The notes under the pieces were generated by a model. It ran no database searches. It saw only the letters and a list, made by a program, of their open reading frames with translations, and was not told where the DNA came from. The translations under genes and the position numbers were made by a program. From Protonemura montana (Eukaryota > Arthropoda > Insecta > Plecoptera > Nemouridae), in the NCBI GenBank assembly GCA_947568835.1, contig OX387611.1, positions 7,754,001 to 7,818,000 of the forward strand: a DNA stretch of 64,000 bases, given 5' to 3'. Below, piece after piece: positions 38,601 to 48,576 of this stretch (its first letter is position 1; every line of letters begins with the position of its first letter).

Positions 38601-41153
38601 ATAAACTGATGGTAACACGACAACGTGATTACCTTCAGAAGGAGCAATCGAGATGTTCGAATCATTATTCAGGTGGTTGTCAGCAAGAAAAGAATATTTG
38701 CTGACTTTTTTTTGTAGCTGGCAAACGTTCATTAAGTTACTATTTAACATCTTGAGGTTGCCGATCGCTTCTACTAGAAGCGTTAGTAACAGAGCATTTG
38801 TAGTCAACACAACGAGCGCACTGTGGACGAAGGCGATCGTGGCCGCAAACATTGTTATCTCAAAGTATGGTGAGAGAAGCAGCGGGTATGGCACCCAATA
38901 ACTGTAAATAAATGCGTTAGCTAGACTTTGGGAGCTCAAAATATCACATTTTTGGGAATTTGGTCCTTTACCAGGAGCGACTCGTCGCAGGGCTGCAGAT
39001 CGTTCTAGAATTTTGGCCATATCGTGTATTTTTATAGATTTTTTCGTCCGTCAAATATCCTTTCTCCATTTTTCCCAGTTAAGTCGACATTTTGAAAGAT
39101 TTGAAAGAGGATTTTTAACAAAACATACAGACATATATGAATTTAAATTTAAATCTGGTGATTATTCCGGACGGCTTTGTCCTGTCACATAAAAGAAAGG
39201 TAATTTAGCAGACGTAGCTTTTTTCTCCAAGCCCAAGTCCCCGTTTAATAGTTGAATCTGAAAAGGTAGGGGTTTACTTCTAAGCTTTGATTTGAAAGTC
39301 AGAGTAAAAATTCCTATTGATATTTTATTTTGTTTCTATTTCCATGTAACCAAATATTCCGTTTTGAAGCAAACACATTGTTGACAACAATTTTTTGTTT
39401 GCTCTTCGTTCGTCCTCTACATTTTTTGGTTTGCAATCATCAAAATATCACTGTCTTAAAGCAAACTTTTGTGCCACTTAAATTAATTCCAAAACGGCGT
39501 TGAATAGCGTTTTAAACGGTGTTTGTGAAATCGGCCCCCAGACAGGCAGGGCTTTGCCCGTAGCATACCTGCACCCTGACGCTTGTTGGCGTACCCGTGC
39601 TTCAGTTCCTTGGAAAATGTGTCAGTGTTTGATTTGCATTTGCGTTTGCAAAGTGGGTGTCATGGTGATTAGTAAAATTGAATTTCTTGGCACTTTTATA
39701 GAAGACCTACTTAGTGAAACGCTCACGAGCCGCCACTGTACTTCACCAATTTACTGAAGTTCTCTTTCCTTATACAGACTGCGAAGGAATGGAACTTAAT
39801 TTAAGTGGGTATTGAGTGAAAACAACAAGTTGAGTGAGAACATTTTTGAGCATGAGCCTTCAAGTGTTGGATTTGGGGAAAGCAAACTGACACCAATGCT
39901 ATGCACTATTTGTAGTTAATTGTTAAATAAATATAGTTGCAGCAAAGCTAACCCTAACTATAAAACGAAACTTATAACTTCAGTGCTTAAAATTCAAAGT
40001 CACATTAAACAAAAAAAATACATAGCCACAAATTGAAGTTTAATTTTTCTTCGTAAGAAGATTCTAATGGCATCGTTCTATTTATAAACTATTTCACTAA
40101 CCTGAATAAAAACGCATTTTGTAAGCAAGTGTATGTCAGCATAAAGACTCCCAATATTGGAAATAATACATGCGTAAGTCCAAACCAAATTTTAAAGATT
40201 ATATTTAAAACTTGTTTTACTTCGACTTCAATGTCAACAGATCGTTGAACATACAAGTATTGTATGCATTTCATTTCTTCAAACGCTGTTTTTAAGCTCC
40301 TCAATTCGTTCTGTCGAAACACTAACGATGCTACGGTGAACAACAACAAACAAAAATTGAACATGGCAAAAACTATGTCCATTAGCACCAGAACTGACGA
40401 GTCCCAGAACATGAAAACGCTGATTGGACCAAAAAAGGCGGCCACACTCAGGCTCAGCATTGTGAACCGAGACAAAAAGGTCCTGATTCGCGTTTGAATT
40501 CGCTGCTCATCGTAATCTTGTAGCCAGCAACCTGGAAGGAGCAAAAATAACTGAAGTGTTAGTTTTTAAATGCGCGTAGCGAGCGAGGCGAGTGGAGCAA
40601 GATCTTCAATTTCACATACATACTCCAAGAAATAAACACTTTTTTTTTTTTTTTTTTTGTGTTTTGTTCGCGCCCTAACGAATAAACGCCTGCTTCGCTT
40701 AAAACGAAATTTGCAGAGAACTTTTTTTTTTGTTTTTACTGAGACCGATTTTTGCAAAATTGGTCAAGCGGTTTTAAAACTATTACAAATTTGCAAAAAT
40801 TGACAGATTTTGTAAACCCGTTGTGGAGCTGTACCGCCAAAAGTTTTTGCATTTTCTTACCAAACTTTGCAAATATGCCAAATGCAAAAAAACTGAGTTG
40901 TTGTGAAGTTTTTGAGCCCGTTGGTGTTTTCGTTATCATTTTTATCACACATTTTTGAATTAAATTTCTGAATTTTGGGTATTTTGCTGTGATCTATTTA
41001 ATAGATCGACTTGCAATTTTATGATAATTATAACCATAATTACTTACCTAGCTTCGTAATTTGTTCGAAGTAGAAATTAACGCTTACATTTTTGAACGAT
41101 TTCTTGTACTTTTGTAACATTTCCAAAAACGATGCCATAACATTTCGGGACAT
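35661..41153 (-). CDS. Odorant receptor OR-5 (eight exons)
   Basis: Complete 7tm_6 odorant receptor. Exons: A 41153-41048, B 40531-40102, C1 38901-38633, C2 38482-38320, D 37969-37870, E 37776-37672, F 36320-36165, G 35744-35661; 1413 nt, 470 residues. It opens MSRNVMASFLEMLQKY. C1 begins YWVPYPLLLSP; C2 ends THHHAIIR. F differs from its neighbours, with VYSCTWLRASD in place of VFGCDWL, then AGFIPLDTETF. G reads LTYSYYMSL and has an extended tail to TAA at 35663-35661. Two oddities: the E/F intron uses a GC donor (CAG|GCAAGT at 37671), and the C1/C2 intron (38632-38483) is exactly 150 nt with no in-frame stop, so intron retention would add 50 residues. The spliced C length matches OR-3, which supports splicing. 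Confidence 0.92.
36835..37205 (-). repeat. SINE-like dispersed repeat, copy 4
   Basis: Nearly full-length reverse copy of the family at 61-515: GGTATTGAATGGGTGACCAT, CGCCTTGCTTATCAACCTCT, GACGTTAAGCCGATGGTCC and GTGCCGGCACCGGGTTTCCC, ending near AATGCGTCGTTAAACACC. It is the best copy for defining the consensus. It lies in the OR-5 E/F intron. Confidence 0.75.
40610..40960. repeat. Dispersed repeat related to 30590-30940
   Basis: AT-rich block with a T homopolymer (about 40640-40659) and the shared phrases described at 30590-30940. It lies in the OR-5 A/B intron. Overlapping 68- and 70-residue frames on opposite strands are shadows. Confidence 0.5.
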
Positions 41154-41998
41154 GGCAGATCTGCGCCAGTACACGAACAAAACGAGCCGTTTTGGAACCA
41201 ATTCGTCGTGTATTGTTTTTGGTTTACCACTTTACAGTCAGCTACGGAACTGGAGAGTTTTGGAATAACTTTACCAAATCGTTTTTATGTCCTAAATTCA
41301 AACTTTCTTTCAAAAATTCCTTTCAAACTTTCTTGGACGTTTGCAAATTTTAATACCTTTACTTTATTGCGTGTTAATTAATTTTATGAACTCAAACGTT
41401 TAAACCCTTCGTAATGAGCAAATGTCGAACATTCAAGCTGACTATCTCCCTGCAAACTGGCCTATCTGGCCAAAATCATAACTTGAAAATAAAAAAGCTC
41501 ACAAGCAACTGAACTGTGTGCTTCTCGCCGGCACAAAAAAGTCCTTTTATAAAGGAGTTATTTAAAAAGTTTGTAAGCATTTATTGAAAAAAAGTTTCCC
41601 ACAAAGCTTTGTTGTCTAAATATTGTTCCATTATTGAACAACTTTTCAAAAAAACTTCTCCATCATCATAAACTTTGTTACAATAGGAATTTTTATTTTG
41701 TATGGTGTTGTATTTTTATTTTCTTCCACAATTGAATAAATTTTTGGTAACATTTGGAAAGTCAGATTTTTGAGAGACTTTGAATTGTTAAATCATGTTT
41801 TACTTAAAAAATTTAAATTTATATCAGATTTATTTTTAAAACAAAATTTTGTTTTTACTGCAGCGCATGTTTTAATTATTAAGTATGATTATTTGTTATA
41901 CATTAATTCAAGGACACTTAAATATTTCTAGCATTTCAGGCGTAGAGGCCTAGAAAGATAGAAAATAAATAAAAAGCAAGTTATTACCTCAAATAATC
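41154..41998. other. Spacer upstream of OR-5
   Basis: About 850 bp, AT-rich, between the OR-5 start and the 3' end of the secreted-protein gene. No gene or repeat that I can support. Confidence 0.5.
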
Positions 41999-42004
41999 TT
42001 TATT
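41999..42004 (-). terminator. Polyadenylation signal AATAAA
   Basis: AATAAA on the minus strand, about 76 bp beyond the stop codon of the secreted-protein gene (TGA 42082-42080). Confidence 0.5.
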
Positions 42005-42079
42005 AACTAAGTAACAACACATACTTTTAAATCGAGGGTTAAGTCGTCGTCGTCGTTGGGTTTGGTAGCGGCGTTGGAC

Positions 42080-45000
42080 TCAGCCAAAGAGTGGACAGAA
42101 GTTGAGTGCCGGGTTGTCGATGAAGAAGACGTGAAGGGAGAACAGGTTGTATTTGTCAGCCCACTCGGAGAGGCACTTCGGAGGGTCGTTAAGTGTCGGC
42201 TGCAAAACGTACAACAACCTTGCCTTGCTTATCGACCTCTCGGCAACAATAAATCACTGGAGACATTTATTTGTTTTCATAACATTTCCACTGGAAGAAG
42301 AAGCGTTAACCAAGTAGTCCTATGTGTGCTTTTCGAAAAGAGCATGCGACTTAAGGGTGGTAACCTATTCTTCTTTCTATAATGAACCGTGTTTGTACTC
42401 CCCGACGCCAGAGGACCCCAAGCTTAGAGAAATAAATGGTTCCTTTTTCTAAGCCTCAAGCCGTCTAGACTCGATTTCAAATTGGTTAAGAACACTTAAA
42501 ATCAGTCGTGGCAAGGATTATGTCAGCTTCAAACCAACGATTGTAGTAAATACTGATAAATGGTACACATTTTAGGATTTTGTGTTCTATCTAAGTTCAC
42601 ATGTACACAGTCCTACGCATGTTTAAAATGTCTTTGTGTATCGACGTTCTCACAAATATTCAATTACAAATGGTAACAAATCTCTAAACAAACTTACGTT
42701 GATGACAGCAGTTGGAATGGCTTCCATCCAGTTGTTCTTGCCGATCGGTGTGTATCTTGCAAATGTCTGGAAGCCAAATCCTGACATCTCGCCGTTCTTG
42801 TACAGCGCCACCATCGGGAACATCTCTTCGCAAGGCAGGGCCTTAGTGATGTTGTAGTAGTACTGAATTCCTACAAGATGCAAAAGAAGCGTTGAACCTT
42901 TATACACAAACCAAACGTACTCCTTGTCCGCTGTTTTTCTCTGAGAATTTCGAGAGAGCAATTTAAAAAACAAATTCATTCACTGACAGCTTTTAATCAC
43001 ATAAGTGTGAGCGCTCTCACTTGGTGCTGGTGCTCGTGCAAATCTGGTAAAGAGTATGATGTCATGAAGCAAGTTTAAAACCCACCCTGGTGCAAAATAG
43101 TCCAAAACACGTTAAGTTTAAAAGGTATTGCAAGATCTAGATAGTCGTCAACTGTACCTTGTCCGACGACGCAAGGTTCCTTGTTAAATCCAGTTCCAGG
43201 CATGTCTTTCTCGAACCGGGGAATGTAGAGAACACTATCTGAGGTTTGGCCGTTCTGGAACCACAGGCCGGTTCCGGTTCCGCTGGTGGTCAGGTTAGTC
43301 CTGCCGCCGGCCCTGAGCACACCTGAAACAAATTGAGACAATGTGCTTAGCGATTTACAATTTTGACAACGTGCTCTGTGGCATTTTTCTAGTTGCGTCG
43401 GTTAATGAGTGGGTGATAATAAAGGTGACGATGTCTTGTTTTTTTTTAGAAGAGAAAAGCCTGATTTCATATCTTGTGTTAATGTTTCCAGACTGAATAC
43501 ATACTTATTATTTGAATATCAGTTGACATTATTGTCACAAAATTTCTGTACGTAGCCAACTCCTTTCTTCTAAAAACAAGTGGACCACCTACAGAACGTC
43601 ACTTTTTAAGGACGGTACTACTCAACAACATTTTCTTGTTGTACAAAACTATTTTTGTTTAAAGCTAACAAAAATATATTAAAAATAAGTAAAAATACAA
43701 GACACTGATTTTGTATTTTCTTGGTTATTAGTAGGGTATAGAGATAGGAAAGAATCGGAAATTTACAGAAATATGACATCTTAGAGGTTTTGATTTAGGA
43801 AAGGATCTCCAATTTGAACGGCTTTGCAGATTCAAACGTTGGTCAACTCACTCTGCTCGACGAAGAAGAAGGTAGCGACGTAGCAATCGTAGCCGAATCT
43901 TTTCTTGCTGACAAAGTAGGCCTTGCTCGCGTGTGGGAATGGGATACCCACCGTGTTGTACTTTACTATCTAGAATCAACCAGAGAAGTTACATTTTTAT
44001 CATTGTTTCTTTAGTTTAACTGCTGGCCATACGTAAAAATTATATTACAAAAGTACAAATTACAAGGAGAAAATTCCATGAATATATGTCCAACAAAGGT
44101 TATAAAGTTATCATTAATAAAGAAATAATTACCGAATGAAGAAAATGACTGTGTTTTGAAATCTTAATTAAATTTAAAACATGCTTGCAAGGGGCAGAGT
44201 ACTTTATCATAAAGAAAAATGATATTAAAATTAATGGGCATTTCTTAATAAACTGAATTTTAACGTAGCTGAAGGTCAAGGCTAAATCATAAAAGCTTGT
44301 AATTAAACTGAAATTTCGAGAACTTTTGTCCCATCAAACTCTTAATTTAAATTTTTGTGAGAATTTATGGAATTTTCAAAGAGCAAAAATAAATTGTTTT
44401 AACATCAAAATCGAATACCACCGGTTACAAGATTAACAACCACAATTCCTTACCTGACCTTAAATAATTGGTAATCTCAAGAGACCCAGTGTTTCCAACA
44501 AATCCGCCTAACTGGTTGTGAACTGAACTTTCCCTTACCCCAAACTGCATGCCCGCCAAGAAGCCGTTGTTGTCGAACAGAAGGCACATCGAGGGGTCGC
44601 TGAAAGGACACAAGACTTGTGTGGTGGTTTCGGTTTTGGTTGCCTCCTCAGCAGGTGTCAGCCATCCAGCTTCGTTGGCGTCATTTGCCGTGCGCGGCAG
44701 CTGCTTGTAGAAGTAGGAGCCCAGGGGCAAAAGGTGGGCGCGGAAGTCGTTCCAAGTCGGCGTTTCATCGCGGGAGAGTACTGACAAGAAGAGAAGTAAT
44801 TTTCAGTTCAATAACCCTTAAAAACCAAAGAACTTATGTGTATTTTCGTGTCCATTACTCTAAACGGCTGCAACTATGAGGAAGTTACGATATCGTGGTC
44901 TTTGTTGTATGTAATAAGTAAGTTATAGACTTATAGTAAGTTAGTTATTGATGTCGGACATCTTTCATTTTCCGTTTTTTTATTTAGAGAAATTGCAAGT

Positions 45001-45168
45001 AAATATTTAGTCAGCAGATACTCCCCTAAAAATGTAGGGTATATTTTAAATAAATTGTGTAAAAAAGTTATGAATAAACCATTTTAAATTGCAAGAAGTA
45101 AGTATATTTTACTCACGTCCAGCTGACGAGCCAGCTACGAAGGCGAGAAAAATCAGCCAAGACTTCAT
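42080..45168 (-). CDS. Small secreted protein of unrecognised family (five exons)
   Basis: Exons: 45168-45117, 44780-44454, 43322-43158, 42870-42698, 42199-42080; 837 nt, 278 residues, all GT-AG with phases 1,1,1,0. The N-terminus MKSWLIFLAFVAGSSAG is a clear signal peptide, so the product is probably secreted. The mature chain has six cysteines (LCPFSDPSMC, EPCVVG, LPCEEM, PKCLSEW, NFCPLFG), compatible with three disulfides, and two N-glycosylation sequons (NLT in exon 3, NIT in exon 4). It is rich in aromatic and Gly residues (GTGTGLWFQNG, MVALYKNGEMSGFGF). Coding exons are markedly more GC-rich than the introns and receptors around them, suggesting high expression. A TATA box and an AATAAA frame the gene. 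I do not recognise the family and assign no function. A broken partial copy lies at 47058-47365 and a possible paralogous last exon in intron 2. Confidence 0.88.
42205..42420 (-). repeat. Degenerate SINE-like repeat fragment
   Basis: CCTTGCCTTGCTTATCGACC followed by TCTCGGCAAC and, further on, AAGCGTTAACC and GTGTGCTTTTCGAAAAG resemble the reverse-oriented SINE-like family with heavy divergence. It sits in the last intron of the secreted-protein gene. Confidence 0.35.
43003..43095 (+). mobile_element. End fragment of the minisatellite element
   Basis: CATAAGTGTGAGCGCTCTC, GGTGCTCGTGCAAATC and GCAAGTTTAAAACCCACCC followed by TGGTGCA match the right flank of the elements at 28512 and 61889. 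No 43-bp units remain. It lies in the exon 3/4 intron of the secreted-protein gene. Confidence 0.5.
43832..43969 (-). other. Orphan terminal-exon-like frame in intron 2
   Basis: A 46-codon frame with the codon bias and GC content of the host gene's exons, preceded by a TTCTAG acceptor and ending in TGA (43834-43832). It reads in phase 0, like the real last exon. Its end (YVATFFFVEQSELTNV) loosely parallels the host's last exon (SLHVFFIDNPALNFC). Because it lies upstream of exons 3-5, it cannot end the main transcript. It may be the surviving tail of a tandem paralog or an alternative 3' end. There is no phase-0 donor upstream to feed it. Confidence 0.35.
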
Positions 45169-45230
45169 TGTAGGTTGACAGGAGCTTTTTACTTCCGCCT
45201 TAAAGTGACCGATTTGCTGGAACTTCTCGG

Positions 45231-45238
45231 CTTTTATA
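45231..45238 (-). promoter_or_regulatory. TATA box of the secreted-protein gene
   Basis: TATAAAAG on the minus strand, about 70 bp upstream of the ATG at 45168. The flanking region (about 45170-45330) is conserved in the partial copy at 47205-47365, including GGTATC, GCATGCGTCA and CTCCTGTCAA landmarks. Confidence 0.6.
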
Positions 45239-46359
45239 TGTGCCGACATTCTAGTTGTTACACCATTCACATGACGCATGCGAGTAGCGCTGATACCCGT
45301 CATGAGATGATTTTGTTTGCTTAGCTGGGAACAAGACATTCGACATTTGAGTAAATAGATTCAATTTTATTTTTAATTTATTGTTTTTGTCCTTAATTTG
45401 TTCGTCATCACAGTCAGATAGTACGGTGCCATTAGCTGAGTCGATCGCCAATTGTTGTTTTAACTCTATCAAATAGGAGACGGACAATACTTCTGTTGGA
45501 TTAATTTATGCGCACCTTTTCAGTTTTACTATTAATATTCTATGATTCATGGTATTCAATAATTTAATTGGGTCGCACATAATCGTACCACTGGTTCTTT
45601 TGCACAGTCTCTTATTTCTTCACTAAGCAAGATTGTCTTGATGGCCGAGTGACTTTCGTGTTGTACGTCGTCCATTATACGGTACAACATATATATATAT
45701 ATATATACTGATTCAATCTGGTAAGGAAAGCTTTTTGGAAGATATTTTTGCAAAGTCTGTGATAAGTGCAATGGGGTGGAAGTTCATCATGTCTGTTAGT
45801 TTCCCTTGTTTGACAACTCCTTTAAATGTAGCTATCTTCGTTAACGTTTGGCATAAGTGCCCAAAAGAACCTGGATGGTCCTGTATAAGTTAAAAAAAAA
45901 AAAATAGTATACCAAAAATGTCGCACGATATTGAGGTGAAATCACAGGCTTTCTCATAAAAAATAAAACCTAGGATGAACCTGACATGGTACACACCAGA
46001 ATTTAAGCAATTCACTTTGGAAGTCAATATCGCTTATATGCAACTTAGGAGCACTGAGGGCTCAGACCACAAGAAGATAAACCGTACCACCTTAAAAAAC
46101 TATGCATCAACTTAAAAAAAAAAAAACTTAACGGGACTATAATTGTAAAAAGATGCAATTGCTTCCAATAAATCAAAGGCGTGATAATACATCAAGAAAG
46201 TGATAGAGAATAATAAAAATACGATGGTGAAAATACCACAGGGAATATATTTAAATATAGAGGGACAAATAATTACAGACAGCACAAAAATTGCAAGCTC
46301 TTTCAACAAGTTGTATGTAGGCGAAATTAAAGACCAAGCTGCATCAAACCTGCAAAGGT
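45239..46359. other. Region upstream of the secreted-protein gene
   Basis: About 1.1 kb of AT-rich sequence with a TA microsatellite at about 45688-45707. The right part (about 46020-46120) may be the eroded start of the LINE segment that follows, but no motif is clear. No gene seen. Confidence 0.45.
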
Positions 46360-47056
46360 AAAACATAATACGTCTTCAACTTCTTCAAGAGTTACTTTGC
46401 AAAGAACAGCGTGGATGTAGAGGAGGGAAGTTCACGACCTCAGCCATTGCAAGCTGCGTAGACCAAATGTTGTGGGCAAGGGACGAAAAAAAAAGATTTT
46501 CTACGATTTCAAGAAAGCGTTTGTTCCAGTTGACCATGAACTCCTACTTAATAAACTAACTATTCTAAGTATTACAGGAATGGCCAATAAGTGGATGGAA
46601 GCCTTTTTAAGAGACAGGTCACAGATGGTAAAAATAAAAGACAGGTTGTTTATTATCTATATAAACACCTTCCCGGGCAGGTGGGCACTGGGTCTCTAGT
46701 CTAATACGCAGATGACACCACACACGTAATAACGGAACCAAAACACGAGGATCCCGATTCGCAAACAGAAAATTAAGCAGTAAGGGAAATATTTAAGTGA
46801 TGCGAAATTAACTGCCTACTTCGGAACACAACCAAATGGTAGCGCTAAACTTTAACCATGTTCGACGCAATATATTTCCATTAATAAACCTCAAAATTAC
46901 TAATACAAAAAGTAAAAGTTTGAGAATTGATAATGAAGCAAAATACCTGGGAATTACTATTGAAAGCACCTTTAAATGGACGTCGCATGTCAATAACCGG
47001 AAATTCAAGTTCTAGCAGATTGCTATTTATTGAAAATATAAAATGGCTTCTTTCCC
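46360..47056 (+). mobile_element. Degenerate LINE reverse-transcriptase fragment
   Basis: In three frames, in order: ASCVDQMLWARDEKK, then FYDFKKAFVPVDHELLLNKL, then the catalytic-type YADDTT at about 46705, then KYLGITIESTFKW. These are the finger and palm blocks of a non-LTR retrotransposon reverse transcriptase (Jockey/CR1 type). Stops and frameshifts break the frame, so it is dead. It abuts the broken gene copy at 47058. Confidence 0.75.
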
Positions 47057-47057
47057 G

Positions 47058-47365
47058 TTGTTCTTGCCGATCGGTGTATATCTTCATGTGGAAGCCGAAT
47101 TCTGACATCTCGCCGTTCTTGTACAGCGCCACCATCGGGAACATCTCTTCGCAAGCGAGGGTCTTTGTGATGTTGTAGTAGTACCTGCAGATTGTCTCAT
47201 TGTTGATTGACAGGAGAAGTTTTCTTTCGCTTCAAAGAAGCATATCTGTTAGAACCCTCGACATTTAAAGGTGCAGACAGCCTAGGTGGAATACATCCCA
47301 CGTGACGCATACGAGTAATGCAGATACCAGTCATAAGATGCTTTTTGTTTGCTTGGCTGGTAGAC
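47058..47365 (-). pseudogene. Broken copy of the secreted-protein gene
   Basis: Two blocks match the gene at 42080-45168: its promoter and 5' leader (47205-47365) and exon 4 (47058-47186, with EEMFPMVALYKNGEMS). Exons 1 (beyond the ATG), 2 and 3 are deleted, joining the start region directly to exon 4. The exon 4 frame then shifts after GFH. The TATA position reads TTTAAATG. It is a truncated duplicate, not functional as the original protein. The left end is cut by the LINE fragment. Confidence 0.8.
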
Positions 47366-47529
47366 GGTTTTAACAAGTGAGTCAACAGTGTCAATGTCTT
47401 AGATTTAAAAAATAGACTATTATGAGATCCAGGTTTAGATCTGCATTGGTTTTGCTAGAAATCAGGCAAATGATTAAATTACCTCTTTGATGATTGCTTA
47501 AAGTTTTTAAAATGTATTCAATTGTTTCT

Positions 47530-48030
47530 CGTGAATTTGTCAGATCATTCGGTTTAACGACATATTGTTTTGACAAAGGGCCATGTGGCACTGGTTTAGT
47601 AGCTTCGGTGAATGAATGGATGTTATGTTATGTAATTGTTTATTGTCATAAAATTATTTCGAATAAACAGACATTTATACAAATGTGTACAAGCAGCAAT
47701 ATGTGAGCAGCGTACAATATAACGCAATTTGTAATTGAAGATGGTGAAGAACTTAACCTAGTCGAGAATGGGGGCGAAAAACCCGTTGTTGGCACGTAGG
47801 CATAGTAGGGCACCAAAGGCAGCACCGTTTCCTTCCCAATGACGGTACAACGCGAACAACAGGATTCCAGAAATATTTGATGTCAAGAGGTTAATAAGCA
47901 AGATGAGTAAAGTTTTAATACTAAATTACATCCCTCCAACCTCTCTCGCTAACAGAACTGGTAATGTGTTTTATTTTTGGTCACCCATCTAATACCTGAC
48001 ATAAGTAAAAATTGCTTAACGTGTGATCTC
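47530..48030 (+). repeat. SINE-like dispersed repeat, copy 5
   Basis: Landmarks TTTAACGACATATTGTTTTG, GGTGAATGAATGG, AACCTAGTCGAGAATGGGGG, CAACAGGATTCCAGAA and CATCCCTCCAACCTCTCTC, ending AATACCTGACATAAG. It is split by an insertion of about 100 bp near 47620-47720. It lies upstream of OR-6. Confidence 0.65.
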
Positions 48031-48576
48031 ACAATTATCAGTTTTTCAAACACGCCGAAATGTTTACAAAAAATCACTTGTATATTCTATTCTAAGTGTT
48101 CGCCGTAAATTAATATATAATCACTTAGCGTTTTAACCTGAAATTTCTTTTATTAAATAGAGCGTAGAAAGTACCCGATATTTTCAATATAGCAACTTGC
48201 TGTGGGTAGGTACTGACAAATTGTATAAGGTTAGCTAATTTTTATTTATTTGTATGCTATTTTTAAAACAGCACGTGGTAAAATAAATCAATGCTACTTT
48301 CGACAAAAGTACATTTTATCATCGAGTATTAATTCCATTATTAATAACATACGAAATCGGCTTGTTTTGATGTAAAGTTCCCTCCCAAATGCATAAATTA
48401 GTGGAATAGAAAATATAGCCACGCTTGTGATTTCCACTGAATTTCTCCACAATAAGACGTTTAAATAAGTAATCACTCAAACCTTGAAAACTCTCCGTTC
48501 ACCTTTCATGTGAACCGCATCGATTTCCCTCGCGGCAATGAGAATAGTATAGTGACTAGAGTTAGTCTGAGGTAGA

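Noticed and set aside
38298..39020. 240-residue uninterrupted frame as a single OR-5 exon
   Set aside because: Splicing out 38483-38632 restores the length of the other C exons, and the frame beyond 38901 and before 38320 is intron.
44619..44879. Plus-strand 86-residue frame
   Set aside because: It is antisense to exon 2 of the secreted-protein gene.
46472..46699. 75-residue frame as a gene
   Set aside because: It is part of a degenerate reverse transcriptase that continues in other frames.
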